A stretch of DNA of 64,000 bases from Arctopsyche grandis (taxonomy: Eukaryota; Arthropoda; Insecta; Trichoptera; Hydropsychidae). Below the pieces are notes generated by a model that ran no database searches, was not told the origin of the DNA, and was given only the letters and a program-made list of their open reading frames with translations. Each line of letters begins with the position of its first letter. Position 1 is the first letter of the stretch. The translations under genes and the position numbers were made by a program. Positions 20,851 through 31,861 of the stretch are shown in pieces. Where the stretch lies: NCBI RefSeq assembly GCF_051622035.1, contig NC_135358.1:20288001-20352000 (forward strand), given 5' to 3'.

Positions 20851-22513
20851 ATATAGCATAATTCATATATAAATTTTTAAAGCACATTCAGTTAGTTTGA
20901 TATAACCAGCATACTTCCAAAAATCTTAGAAATCGGTAAATACCGATTTGAAGACTCTTCTTTATGCAATTTTACTTTTGTTTTGACGTTATACATATTT
21001 AATTGTCACTTTTTAACATAAAATATATAAAATTTGATCAGCCATCGAAAATAACTACGTACAGGCACGTAATTCAGGAAATCATACATTAGAGAGAAAA
21101 ATTAACGAAAACAAATATACTATAGCAGCTAAAATCTACCCGAAAAAAAGAAGGAAAAAAATAGCAATACTTCTTAATTAAAATCGTTTCTTTCACCTAT
21201 ATTTTGTCTATTTTTTTTAACTACGTCAACTGACTATGCTAAAATATTATGTAATAACATTTTGAAAAACCAAACATATGAAGAATAACCCCAAAAATAC
21301 ATAATACTACAAAGGAATAATTAAAAAAAAAATGAGATAATCAGAAATATTTTAAAGTCCAAATTCTGATTGTTCTCGGAGAATATTCTAATATGTATGA
21401 ATATTTGAACATTGAGGTGATTTAATATCAGTTGGGTGTATATGTAATCACATTGCATGACAAGTTTAATGACTACAGGACTATATCGAATACGATATAC
21501 TTATATACGTAATTCCAAACTGAAAAGTAACAGTTAGTCAATTCCATTAATTTCAGAGTTTAAGAAATTCAGCAATAAAATAAAACTGAGTAATTTTGTA
21601 ATCAATAACCACATTGTGCATTATTGAATTGTGACGATCGTTGTACTAAATTTAGAGTATTGTAAGCAGACATTTATGTGATATAAAATAAAAGGCAAAT
21701 TTGTTTTCTTTTTCATATTTGAACACAATCGTAAATTATGGCAAATAAATAATGAATCAAAACACAGTCTGAGGACTTCTATAATATGGTGAGATATTTT
21801 AAATTGATTGCATTGCAATCTTCAATTTATTAATTATGTAGTATATGTATTGAAAGAAAATTATATAATAGTGTGATTTGGTGTTGTAAAAGGCTTCATG
21901 GAAGATATCGATGAATAAAATGGATTATGAAGTGTATAAAAAAACAATAATTATAAATAAAATCTAGAAACATTAACATACAACAAAAATTTAATATCAT
22001 TAAAATTTGAAAGTGGCGTAATTCAAACGAAAGTAGTTGTATCACATGAAAATATAATATTATAATAGAGCAATGATTATATCAAACTATTATACATATA
22101 AAAATAAGTCGATGTATGTAATAGAAATGTACATACAATTCTTGCACACCGGAACCGTTTTAAAAAAACACTTACATTTATATTTACATACATGAACTTG
22201 GGATAGGCTGAAAAATCTGAATACATAACTTCTTTTTATATAAATGTTATATTTAAAATATTCAATTGAAGACTATTGATTTTTTGAAGATAAGAAACAA
22301 AAATGCATTTTAGTTATACATATTTAGTGCATATACATAATAAAATAATTATCAAATGATTACTGTTAAGACACTGTCACACACTTTAACGTTTCTTTGT
22401 TATTAAAAATATTCGCCCTTATACACGTCGATGACTCACAGCACTAATTATTTAAAATACACAAATCGTAAACGAAAGTCCTATTAAATGAATGTTTAAC
22501 ATACAAAAACAAT
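20851..22513. other. Gene-free stretch, FAF2 3' flank
   Basis: AT-rich apparently unique DNA. The 3' UTR of the FAF2 gene must lie at its upper end, on the minus strand. No other feature is supported. Confidence 0.45.
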
Positions 22514-25356
22514 TTATGCATTGCAATCATTCACAAATAGAACATCTCTATTTTTAAGACCCATTTCGTGCAGCGTTTTCGTCTCGCCTGAACATTCCAA
22601 AACCCTTTTAGGGAAATGTGTTGTAATTTCAAATTCTTCAGGCGAAAGAGGATGACTAAAAACAAAGTTTTGGATATCCTGAAACAAATTAATACAATAT
22701 GAATAAAACAATGATATATTACTATCACTCAATATGGATGAGAATTATGCTTACTTCAAGGCTGTCACTAATGCTAAATCTTCTTTCTAAACGAGCACCA
22801 CACGGAAACTTGAACAAAAATGACATACTTTGTGGATCTGAAGCGGGTGGTTCGTTTGGTAAACGTAAAGCCATTTCTGCTTTAGAATTAACAAGATCCT
22901 AAAACAGTAAAATAATTCTATAACAAAAATTTGAAAGAAAAAAAATAACAAAACTGAAATAAATATTACAATTTTTCTCTTCTTTTCTTGTTCTGCCAAA
23001 TCTGTTTCCATCTGACGTTTACGCGCTTCTTCTTCACACGCTTCTTGTTTGCGACGTTCCTTTTCTTGGTCAGCACGTAGAGATTCTTCATAAGCCTCGT
23101 CTTGTTGGGCCCGTAGACTAGCAGTCAAACTCCTCTCAAATCTAAAAGTTATAGTATGTATTAGCAGTTATCTAATAAAAAAACTGATAGTGATGAGTAA
23201 AAATATATTTACCGATCGGCTCTCGCACGCACTAAATAAACTTCGTTGTCGCCTAACACTCGGACTAAACGCGATATTAACAATTCCCCGGAGCATGCTC
23301 CTTCAATACGGCCCACGATTGTCATTCTGTTTTCTCTTAGAACAACTACACATATAAGAGGATATTTCCTAGCACCGACTGATTGTGCTACACGATACCC
23401 TTCAGGTGATTCCACAGCACACCCCCACATCAGCGTGTTCTGGTTAATATATTGTATAACATTTGGATCAGATAGTGTATGCCTAAAATAAAGTAAAAAT
23501 ATGTAGTATTTGGCTCAAGTAGTGAATCTAGAAAAAAAGACAATATAAAAACCTGCAAAAGTTAGGTGTGTCTGAAGAACCGTCAGAGTGAAGATATACA
23601 AGTAAAAATTTCAATTCCTGTTTGGCATCGTTTAAAGCTTGAGAATAAGTTCCTTGATAAAACACTGGATGTGGACTATAGCGTGCCGAATAAGCATTGA
23701 TAAAATTCATAACATCGCCCAGAGGATCAGTCACAACTGAAACGTTATAACAATTTGAGAAAGGAATCTAGCAAGAAATACCTGAACGATTCTATTCTGA
23801 GTGATAACTTACTTCGTCGTTCATCACCTCTAAATATACTGAACAGAATACTTGGTATAGTCGAAACAAAGTTGTAGCAAATGGAGAAAACAAAATTTAC
23901 TACAAAAACAAATAGCCCACGAAATCCCCCTCTAAAATTAGGATCCGGATTGTCATCATCGGAAAATATCTGCTGGGCTACATGGTCTTTGATGACTGCC
24001 GGTGGCCGAGCTTCGGTGGCGAACAGCGAAGGTCTTCCCTCCCGCATATTCAGCTGCTCTTGTATTGCAACCTATATAAAAAAAATAATAAAAATCTGCG
24101 GCGTTTACGTTTTTAAAACATATGCACTTTTAAGAAAATTAATAAAGTAAACGTGCATATATTATATATATGTACATATATTTTTTTAAATATTAAACGA
24201 TTCCAATGAAAGCGAGCGATATACTATCTACAGCGTGATATTCTTACAAAAGAGAGGAGTCGCAAGGAAACATGAAACGAAGCTGTAGTTGCTTTGTCGA
24301 ATGAAAGATTCGGGTTGAGGTTGACGAGTTGGAGTAAATTGGATTCGAACAATGCAAAGTCAATCAATCAGCGATAGTTTGGTTTATCCGCACCCTGGTG
24401 TTCACACTTAAGAGTGTCTAGCGCAAATATGGTGGTGAAATAAACGACAACGAGGAACATAAGCTGGTCAGAGACACTTTGACGCAATCGAAAATTTTTA
24501 TAATAATTTTCATTATACATAATTTAATTTAAAATTACTTACATAAGTTTATTTAATTATTGAAACAATATGTAAGGTTAGGCTTTTTTTAATAAAAAAA
24601 AATATTATGTTATGTTTAAAAGAAATGCCTCCGAATAATGGGAAAATACCAAATCACTTCTTTAACTGACATCTAATGTCAATATCAATTCCTTTATAGA
24701 TTTCATTTCCTTTCATCACAATTGATATATCTAGGTAAAAATAATAGTTTATTAATAATAAATGATATATCACATTTCAATGCAGATCTTTTATTTACTA
24801 AAGGCTAATTTCACAATCACAATGTAACATTTTTCTAATACAAAAATTATAGGCATATGTAGATAATAATATTGATAAGATGAGAAATGTATTGCTGATA
24901 GGAATATTAATAGCACTTTCATTTTATTGCAAAAGCGGATCTACACACATTTTGGATATTAAAGCTGGATCATATGCCGTGCTATATAATTTAACGGATC
25001 TCAATGTGTGATCGAAGCAATGAATGGTTAGGTTATAAATATAAAAATTTGATAGAGATTCAATCGACAATATTTGAATTGATAAACAGGGTCATTTGTA
25101 AAGACAGCACATATTGAAAGTGTAGTGTGATTTGGTGTCGTAAAAGTCGCATGACGTGTTGAATGTAGAAAGTGAAGGAACAAACGTGTGGGGTGTGGGG
25201 TGTGGGGTGTGGGGGTGGGGTGCAAACCTCGAGGTCCCATCGGTGCCTGTGCAGGACGTCGCGACACACGCTCAGGTCCTCGATGCCCGTCAGGTCCTGG
25301 AACTGCAGCAGTTTCACGGTCTGCTCCGAGGAGAGGCCCAGCGACGAGGACGACAT
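22514..25356 (-). CDS. FAF2: FAS-associated factor 2 (UBXD8), seven exons
   Basis: Coding exons on the minus strand are 25356-25228, 24071-23813, 23736-23553, 23482-23213, 23141-22970, 22898-22755 and 22678-22514. All junctions are GT-AG and keep phase, giving 440 aa (human protein 445). Domains in order are UBA (about 1-43, LQFQDLTGIEDLSVCRDVL), a hydrophobic hairpin (about 95-123), a UAS thioredoxin-like domain (about 131-281, with HPVFYQGTYSQALNDAK and PEGYRVAQSV), an E/K/R-rich coiled coil (about 285-338, SLRADQEKERRKQ) and a C-terminal UBX domain (about 360-440). In this family the hairpin sits in the ER and lipid-droplet membrane, UBA binds ubiquitin and UBX recruits p97/VCP for ER-associated degradation. 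The gene diverges from NUP42, 1.7 kb away. No coding break is seen. Confidence 0.95.
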
Positions 25357-25565
25357 GACGTCACTCCGCCTCCTCCCGCGCTCACACTCGAACCATTCAC
25401 CGGAGTCGGAGTCAGACTCGGAGTCGCACTCGCATTCGCACTCAGACCGACATCACCCCAGAAACCCCGACACTTGCACACTTCGACACCGAAACACTGG
25501 CCGACGTCGCCAACTTAACGCTTATTCTGCACTATCGCTACTCTTGGCCACAGCGATCGATATAC
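25357..25565 (-). promoter_or_regulatory. FAF2 promoter / 5' UTR island
   Basis: Just upstream of the FAF2 start codon the DNA becomes GC-rich, with repeated GGAGTCGGAGTC-like hexamers and CACTCGCATTCG motifs, then returns to AT-rich at about 25,570. This is the probable promoter and 5' UTR. The open plus-strand frames over it are shadows. Confidence 0.5.
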
Positions 25566-25884
25566 CGTGCACATGATCTAAAATCATTTTCTTCGATTAT
25601 CCAATTCACTATTCTAAATTCACTGGTTATAATTAAAACGACGTCTATAAGACGATTGATCGTTAAAGAAAGATAGTTGAAAACATCATTCTCAATTTAC
25701 ATTATGGGGGAGTGGTAAGAGTGAAACGACGAAATTTTTGTAGACACGACTGTTTGATATGATGAGCAGGAAAGAAGTCAAGTAGTTCCACGAATACGGT
25801 CAAATCGGTTCCATCCCAATTCACAGGAATACAAACTTTAACAAGAATTTATTTATTTTTACTCTCGTGACTATTTATAAATAT

Positions 25885-26560
25885 TTAAATACTAGTGGTT
25901 TTACCGGGCTTCGCACGGTATTTGTAATAAATACCGCTTAAACATGACTAATCTAATAGTAATTGAAACAGAAATCTGGATCCGGAACTGTAAAAGGAAT
26001 CCGGATCCAGAACTAAAAAATAATTCGGGATCCAGAACTAAAACAGGAATCCGGATCAGAAACTGAAAAAGAAATCGGGATCTGGAACTAAAACACTAAT
26101 CCGGATTTAGAACTTAAATAAAAATCCGGTTCCGGAATTAAAACAGAAATCGGGATCTGGAACTGAAGAAGGAATCGGGAACCGGAACTGAAACAGGAAT
26201 CCGGATCCGGAACTAAAACACTAATCCGGATCTGGAACTTAAACAAGAATTGGGATCCGGAACTGAAAAATGATTCCGGATCCGGAACTGAAAAAGAAAT
26301 CGGGATCCAGAACTGAAAATGAAATCGGGATCCGGAACTAAAACAGGAATCGAGAACTGGAAATGAAAAATGAATCCAGATCCGGTACTGAAAGACGATT
26401 CGGGATCCGGAACTGAAATACGAATCTAGATCCGGAACTGAAAAAAAAATCAAAATCGAAAATGATATCGATATCGTCGACATAGAAATATTGATTTTTT
26501 CGATGAAGTACCAACCAAAATTTACATACAAAGTCTCTTTCGAAATTATATATTAGATTC
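25885..26560 (+). repeat. Minisatellite of ~25-bp ATCCGGATCCGGAACTGAAA units inside a mobile element
   Basis: From about 25,970 to 26,455 there are some 18-20 units of about 24-26 bp (variants of ATCCGGATCCGGAACTGAAA). They give a 147-codon minus-strand frame of FSVPDLDSYFSSGSR-type repeats that is a by-product. The block is flanked by ACTAGTGGTTTTACCGGGCT (from 25,890) on the left and AAGTCTCTTTCGAAATTATA on the right. The same flanks occur on the minus strand at 40,800-40,975 with no minisatellite between them, so the array sits inside a dispersed repeat. Confidence 0.8.
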
Positions 26561-27039
26561 AGTTGTAAGTGAAATTAAGAGTAGCGTCTGAGCGTTTAAA
26601 TTAAAATACCCTCTGATAAAATATCTTTTAAATTTTTCTATTAATTTGAACAGGCACATTATGATTTTTAAATATTTAAAATTATTAATGAGATAAATGG
26701 GAGTGCTACTTTATAAATTCAATATAAATAAATTTATTTATGGTCACATTTAAAATATATTTGAACCAAGGGGAACTGTCAATTTCTTGTATTTTTGGTT
26801 AGGTGTTTTTTTTATTAGTTTCAATCAATTTCACCCCGATATTCTTATTAATTTTATTTGATTTCAATTGTTGAATTATATCAAAAATCATTTATTCTTG
26901 TGTATATATTTATTTTTCAATACTTGAAAAGTATATTTCGTTAAAATAAAAATTAGAGGTAAATATATAATAAAGATTGTCCATTATTATATTGCTAATT
27001 ATAATTTTATAGATAAATGTCATGTTTTAGGTTGCTAAA
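26561..27039 (+). promoter_or_regulatory. NUP42 5' flank
   Basis: AT-rich DNA without repeats or coding sequence. The NUP42 promoter and 5' UTR must lie here. No TATA box or initiator can be chosen with confidence. Confidence 0.35.
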
Positions 27040-28412
27040 ATGACGGTATGTCGCTTCTATCAACAAGGTTGCTGTCGATTTGGAAATGCTTGTAGATTCG
27101 AACATGTTTTCGCTCAGAATTATTCCAATCAAGGTATGTACTACTATTATTTTTATTGATAAAAGTTTTGGTAAATATATCCATCGATTATTAATCATTT
27201 TTGCATGAAAATTTTACAGGACAGCAACAAAATAATCCATATAAAGTTGTAAATAATTCGTCACAGGCCAATGTCACCACGGAACAATTAATAAATCAAG
27301 TATCTTCCGATACCAGTGCTGCTTTAAATGGGCACCAATGGAGAATATCTAGCTATGGACCATTTAAATGTAAACCAAATTTTCCAGGTATGATGGATAT
27401 TTCTCCAGAAGAACTGAGATATCAGATGTACGAAGCTCGAACAAATGGAGTAATACCTCAAACAGTAATATAAAACCACCGATTAAAAATATAAATATAT
27501 TTATACATAACGCGTATCTATACTAATATGCATTTACGTATAATGTTTCAGGAAGCGCAAATAGCACAATACTTAGTTGAGGCAACTGAAAAATTAAAAG
27601 CTTTAACTAAACCATCCGTACCTATTGTAGGAGTAATAGAGAGCGTTTATAGAAACGAAAATACTACAGATCCATTTACGACAGATTCATTGAACTTCAA
27701 TCAAAACAATAGTAACGTTTTTGGCAATAATAATACACTCGCTCAACCTGCAAACGTTTTTGCAGGGGCAATGCAAAGTAACGCATCCTCGAGTGCAGCA
27801 GGTTCACTGTTTGCTGAAGCTGCACAAAATATATTTCAAACACAACCTCAGGGCGTCTTCGGCGGATCTAATGCATTCAATAATCCTAAACCAGCACAAA
27901 TTGAGACTTCACAAAATAATAATTTTGCAACATTCAATACTCCAGAGTTCAACCAGCAACAGAATGCCGTATTTGGATCTAATGTAAACCAACCTGCCTT
28001 GAATACAGCTAACGTTTTCTCTCAGCCTCAAACTGGTATTTCACCGGCTATGTTATTCGCTTCGGCTAATAACGCTTTGACAGCACCAGTAGCACCATCT
28101 CCGAGTAATGTATTCGGCCAGCCGGCCAATCCAACAAATGCAAATGTGGCACCGCCAGATGTTTTCGGCTCTCAAGCACCGAAGCCATTTCAAATGCAAC
28201 CATCGAATAACGTTTTTTCGAATCCTAGTAATGTTAGCAATCCAACAAGCAATGTAAATCCTTTTGGAACACAAGCAAGTGCAAAGGCATGTCCAGAATT
28301 GTATTCTAAAATAGAGAACCTTACTGAAGAGGATTTGGCAGCTTTTAAAAGTGATGTATTCCTCCGTGGACAGATACCAGAACTTCCACCTCCATTAGAA
28401 CTTTGTGATTAA
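27040..28412 (+). CDS. NUP42: Nucleoporin NUP42 (NUPL2), three exons
   Basis: Coding exons are 27040-27133, 27220-27464 and 27552-28412, giving 399 aa. The second donor could also be at 27,449, which would remove five residues without changing frame. The N-terminus MTVCRFYQQGCCRFGNACRF is a CCCH zinc finger with spacing C4-X7-C12-X5-C18-X3-H22. A conserved block (about residues 60-140) holds QWRISSYGPFKC and ISPEELRYQMYEAR. The middle is N/Q/P-rich with scattered FG-type repeats (VFGGSN, VFGSN, VFGQP, NPFG). The last 40 residues (KIENLTEEDLAAFKSD ... LPPPLELCD) match the family's Gle1-binding tail. NUP42 sits on the cytoplasmic face of the nuclear pore and acts with Gle1 and the DEAD-box ATPase Dbp5 in mRNA export. 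The gene converges on RIOK3. Confidence 0.93.
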
Positions 28413-29316
28413 TGGAAACGAAATGACTTTTTATTGTATTTTATTTAATTAACTCGGATTTAAAAAAATATATATAAGCCTGTAAGACAATGTTTCCTAC
28501 TGCTAATTGAACTTATTTATTTATATTCATATTTAAAAATTACTCATTTTACATAATTTCATTATCAAAACTTCAGAACTGATTTCAAATAGAAATTCAT
28601 CATATACACATGTACATTCATACATACATAGAGTTTATAGAAAGGGTTACCTAATGAATAATCTATCTATAATATAATATTGCTATTCTGTGTGTCTGTT
28701 TGAGACAGCTAAATCACTGCCAACAAAACGTATCATATATACATATATATAATACGAATATAATAACAAAAGAAAAAACTTCTATATATATATATATACT
28801 GTTTCTTACCAATGTTTCTTCTAGGCAAATAGACGGCTTTAAGTCTGAGCGTTTACCGCCATCTATTGAAAATTAATTTTTCTATTGGTGTTTTATATTT
28901 TTTATATAAAGGTAGGTATTTTTTACCATTTTTTTTCATACTAAACAATAAAAAAAAAATGAAATTAAATATATTTAAAAGGTATTTTAAAATAATTCGA
29001 CCGCGTGTGGATCGAACACAAGACCGATACATAACTTATTTTTTTTTATTTAATAACTTAATATACCAACACCCATGCGATGATATTTCATCAGGTACAA
29101 CACTAGTATTATATAATGAAATAAAAATCATAATAGTGCAATGTAAAATTTATTCATTTATATACATATTCAATTTGAAATACATCTAAAATCAAAATAT
29201 GAACACTTGAAATACAAACAGGTAGTGGTTACAATTTCGTGAAAGGCAGTGTTTAGTATAGGTTAATTTAGTTACAAAGTACTTTTTGTATACCCTGTTT
29301 TGCAATAAAATAGTAT
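28413..29316. other. Intergenic 3' flanks of NUP42 and RIOK3
   Basis: At about 28,655-28,700 there is a worn fragment (TCTATCTATAATATAATATT followed by CTGTGTGTCTG) that resembles the start of the Helitron-like copies. At about 29,000-29,030 the minus strand reads GGTCTTGTGTTCGATCCACA, a B-box-like SINE head remnant. The minus-strand AATAAA (plus-strand TTTATT) near 29,149 may be the RIOK3 polyadenylation signal. Confidence 0.4.
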
Positions 29317-31067
29317 TTAATCTTCGCTGCTCTCTTCGTGTATGTTTTCAGTTTTTGAAATTTGACTTTTTTTCCACAACTCGTCAAATTCATCTCTGAG
29401 GCCATCGTGATGTACAATGTTATCTTTAGTCATATATTTCTTATCATGTTGACTTTTTTCCCACGCATATTCAAAAGGATATGTGGGAGGCTTCGCCTCT
29501 TCTTGCTCATCTTCTGTAGTTGGAAACAACTTGTGAGCTGGGGGGCCTTTATATCGCATCCTTTCCAACTGTGATAAATCTGTTCCTTGAATTCCTGTTA
29601 TATGTTCAAATAATTCTTCAGCGCTTTTAACTCCTGGTACACCTTTGCTTGAAAAGAACTGAAATCAAAATATAAAATTATCAACTACACTTTTATAATT
29701 TTTTCTCTTCAAATATAAAATAGTAAACTCACATGGCTAATGTTAGTACAATCTCTTAGTAGAAACTCCAAACCGCTGGGATGATTCGGCTCTACGGATT
29801 GTGATACATCTATAAACCAACATCGTTCTTCGTGCCATAATATATTATACTCCGACAAATCAGCATGAATTAAATGACCTTCGTTGTACATTTTATTCAT
29901 GGCTTCCACGATTTCTTCGTACGCTAAAATCCACTGCGCGTCTGTCAATTTTGCTTCTTTAATTTTTTGGGCCGCCATATTGTTTTTACCTATAAAGGAC
30001 AATATTAGTATGTGTTTTTTGAGACATATAACCTCGGGACAGTTGATTCCTAATTTTTGCAGTCGCATTAAATTGTGCATCTCCTTTTCCGCCCACATGT
30101 GAATAACTTTGCGAGGGTTCAATTTGCAGAAGCGGTCTTTGAATCGGTAATCGTCTTTGATGTATTTGTCGCGAGTTTTGAATTCGTTCAGCGTAGTCTT
30201 AAAAACTTTTATCGCACACTCGCTAGGAATGATTTTTTCCGGATATGAAGGATCGCCTTCGGCGTGCAGGACTATAGATTCTTTCCCTGTCGCAATTATG
30301 CCATTGATACTTTGCAACATACCGTTGTTTATGAATTTGTATAAAAGTAGTCTTGTAGGTTCATCTATACCCATCTCGGCTGTAGCGTGACTTTCTTTTC
30401 TGTTCAACATCTTATTCTTCTTGGATTGTTCAGATCTGGAGTGCGCTTTGAGACTGTTGAACACGCGATTGGGTAGTTGCATGTCGAAGGCGGCTCCGTC
30501 TCCCGTTCGGAACTCGGGTGGGAAAGCCATTACTTTAGAAGCATTCCTGCGCCCGGTGAGAGTTGTGTCGTGTTTGGTTACCATTTTGCCGTCTTGGAGT
30601 TTGTAACCACAGCGGGGTATCTCAGCAAAGTCTTTTTCATTGTCGTCGAAATTATCCCAATCCCGTTCGTGTTCGCGTTGAACAGTGTCTTCTTCGGCTT
30701 CTTGCACCGAGTGTTCGAGTGGGATTTTGTATTTATAGAGACCGTTCCTTTTCTTTTCGCTGTTCTTGACCTGGTCTTGGTATTCCTGGTTGAATTGGCA
30801 TTGCAGCATTTTGGCTATGATGAGGTCCGAATCGCAGAATTCAGCTCCCGGTTCGGCTTGCAACTGTTGCACCAGGTTTGCCGAAATATTTTCATCTTGA
30901 AGGATATTGTGAGCTGCAGCCTTCTTTTTAGCGAAGCGAATGTCTTCCTTGCGTTGAAGCTGTGAAGCCAGCTGTTCAGACATGATCTCGTCCAAAGAAT
31001 TGGCGTTGGTATGGTTTTGCGGCGAGGCTGCGCAGCCTCCCCAAGCTCCCGTTCCTGCCCCTGCCAT
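29317..31067 (-). CDS. RIOK3: Serine/threonine-protein kinase RIO3, two exons
   Basis: Exons 31067-29733 and 29658-29317 join in phase 0 (donor CAT then GTGAGT, acceptor TTTCAG) and give 558 aa (human 519). The frame stays open to 31,136, but the methionine at 31,067 fits the family start. The N-terminal region has the RIOK3 motif MSEQLASQLQRKED (29-42) and AKMLQCQFNQEYQDQ (85-99). The RIO kinase fold has the ATP loop IIATGKES (257-264), AIKVFKTTLNEFK with lysine 287, the catalytic loop HADLSEYN (401-408; Asp403, Asn408) and the metal-binding Asp420 in IDVSQSV. All catalytic residues are intact. In other animals RIOK3 is cytoplasmic, linked to 40S maturation and to innate signalling. The acidic tail (ENIHEESSED) is typical. 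Confidence 0.95.
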
Positions 31068-31546
31068 TTGCACCACTCGAGTCAAACTTGTGCAATACCT
31101 AGCACCGCACTGCACTGCTCTGCACTGCCTTGGCACGCGTCAACACTTCCGTCAGCTGATTCTATCGATACTTTGGCCACAGCAATTGTAAAAGCGCCCA
31201 ACTAAACGTCAAATTGCACCATCGCACTTTTTCTAGCAAATACTAAAATGCAATTTTAATCATTTCCCAAATCAGTTGATTGATAATGTCAACGGAATAT
31301 TATTTTTCCTTTGATGGTAACTGATAGAAACACACATATTAATTTACATTCATTGGTCAAATTGACAATGACTATCACATCAACGACTGTAGTGTTTGCC
31401 CTACATAATAATACCGAATCTTGGCAATGGGCTAGGTTGAACCAATAAATATATTTTTATTGCAAATTTAATAAAATTTTAATTCAATTCAATGTACTAA
31501 AATTTTTATGTATATATTTTGATAATTAGACAATGATTAAAAATAC
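31068..31546. promoter_or_regulatory. RIOK3 upstream region
   Basis: The first 120 bp above the start are GC-rich with repeated CACTGCACTGC and probably hold the promoter and 5' UTR on the minus strand. Beyond 31,200 the DNA is AT-rich and shows nothing. Confidence 0.4.
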
Positions 31547-31861
31547 TGTAACGTAGATATTAGGTGGGTGGCACTCGTGGACCGATGGCTTACGAGCGCT
31601 AATCACCTGATCTCTCGTTCGCGCCAAAATGTCCTCGCCGAATGAGTAAGCCGTATGTAACGGCCAATAGGATCGCCTAACTCATCGACCAATAGTTATT
31701 ACATGTGTGTTGTGCCCAACGGGTATAAATATGGGGCGCTCTCGGCGTGGAAACCATTCCGACCTGGAGCGCCGACGAGAGCACACGATTAAACACCTTC
31801 TACAACGCTCCTGCGTCTTTCTCTCCGATTCTGGAAGCCCCCTCTTCACGTCCACGCAACA
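31547..31861 (+). mobile_element. Solo LTR of a retrotransposon
   Basis: A 315-bp sequence begins TGTAACG and ends CGCAACA, the TG...CA pattern of LTRs, and ATAC is duplicated directly outside both ends (31,543-31,546 and 31,862-31,865). It contains a promoter-like GGGTATAAATATGGGGCGCT at about 31,708-31,727. It is much more GC-rich than its flanks. A 4-bp duplication fits Ty3/gypsy or Bel-Pao. No primer-binding site, gag or pol follows, so the internal part was lost by recombination between two LTRs. Confidence 0.85.

Noticed and set aside
26088-26531. 147-codon frame of SSGSR-type repeats
   Set aside because: Direct translation of the 25-bp minisatellite; unit length drift breaks any real frame.
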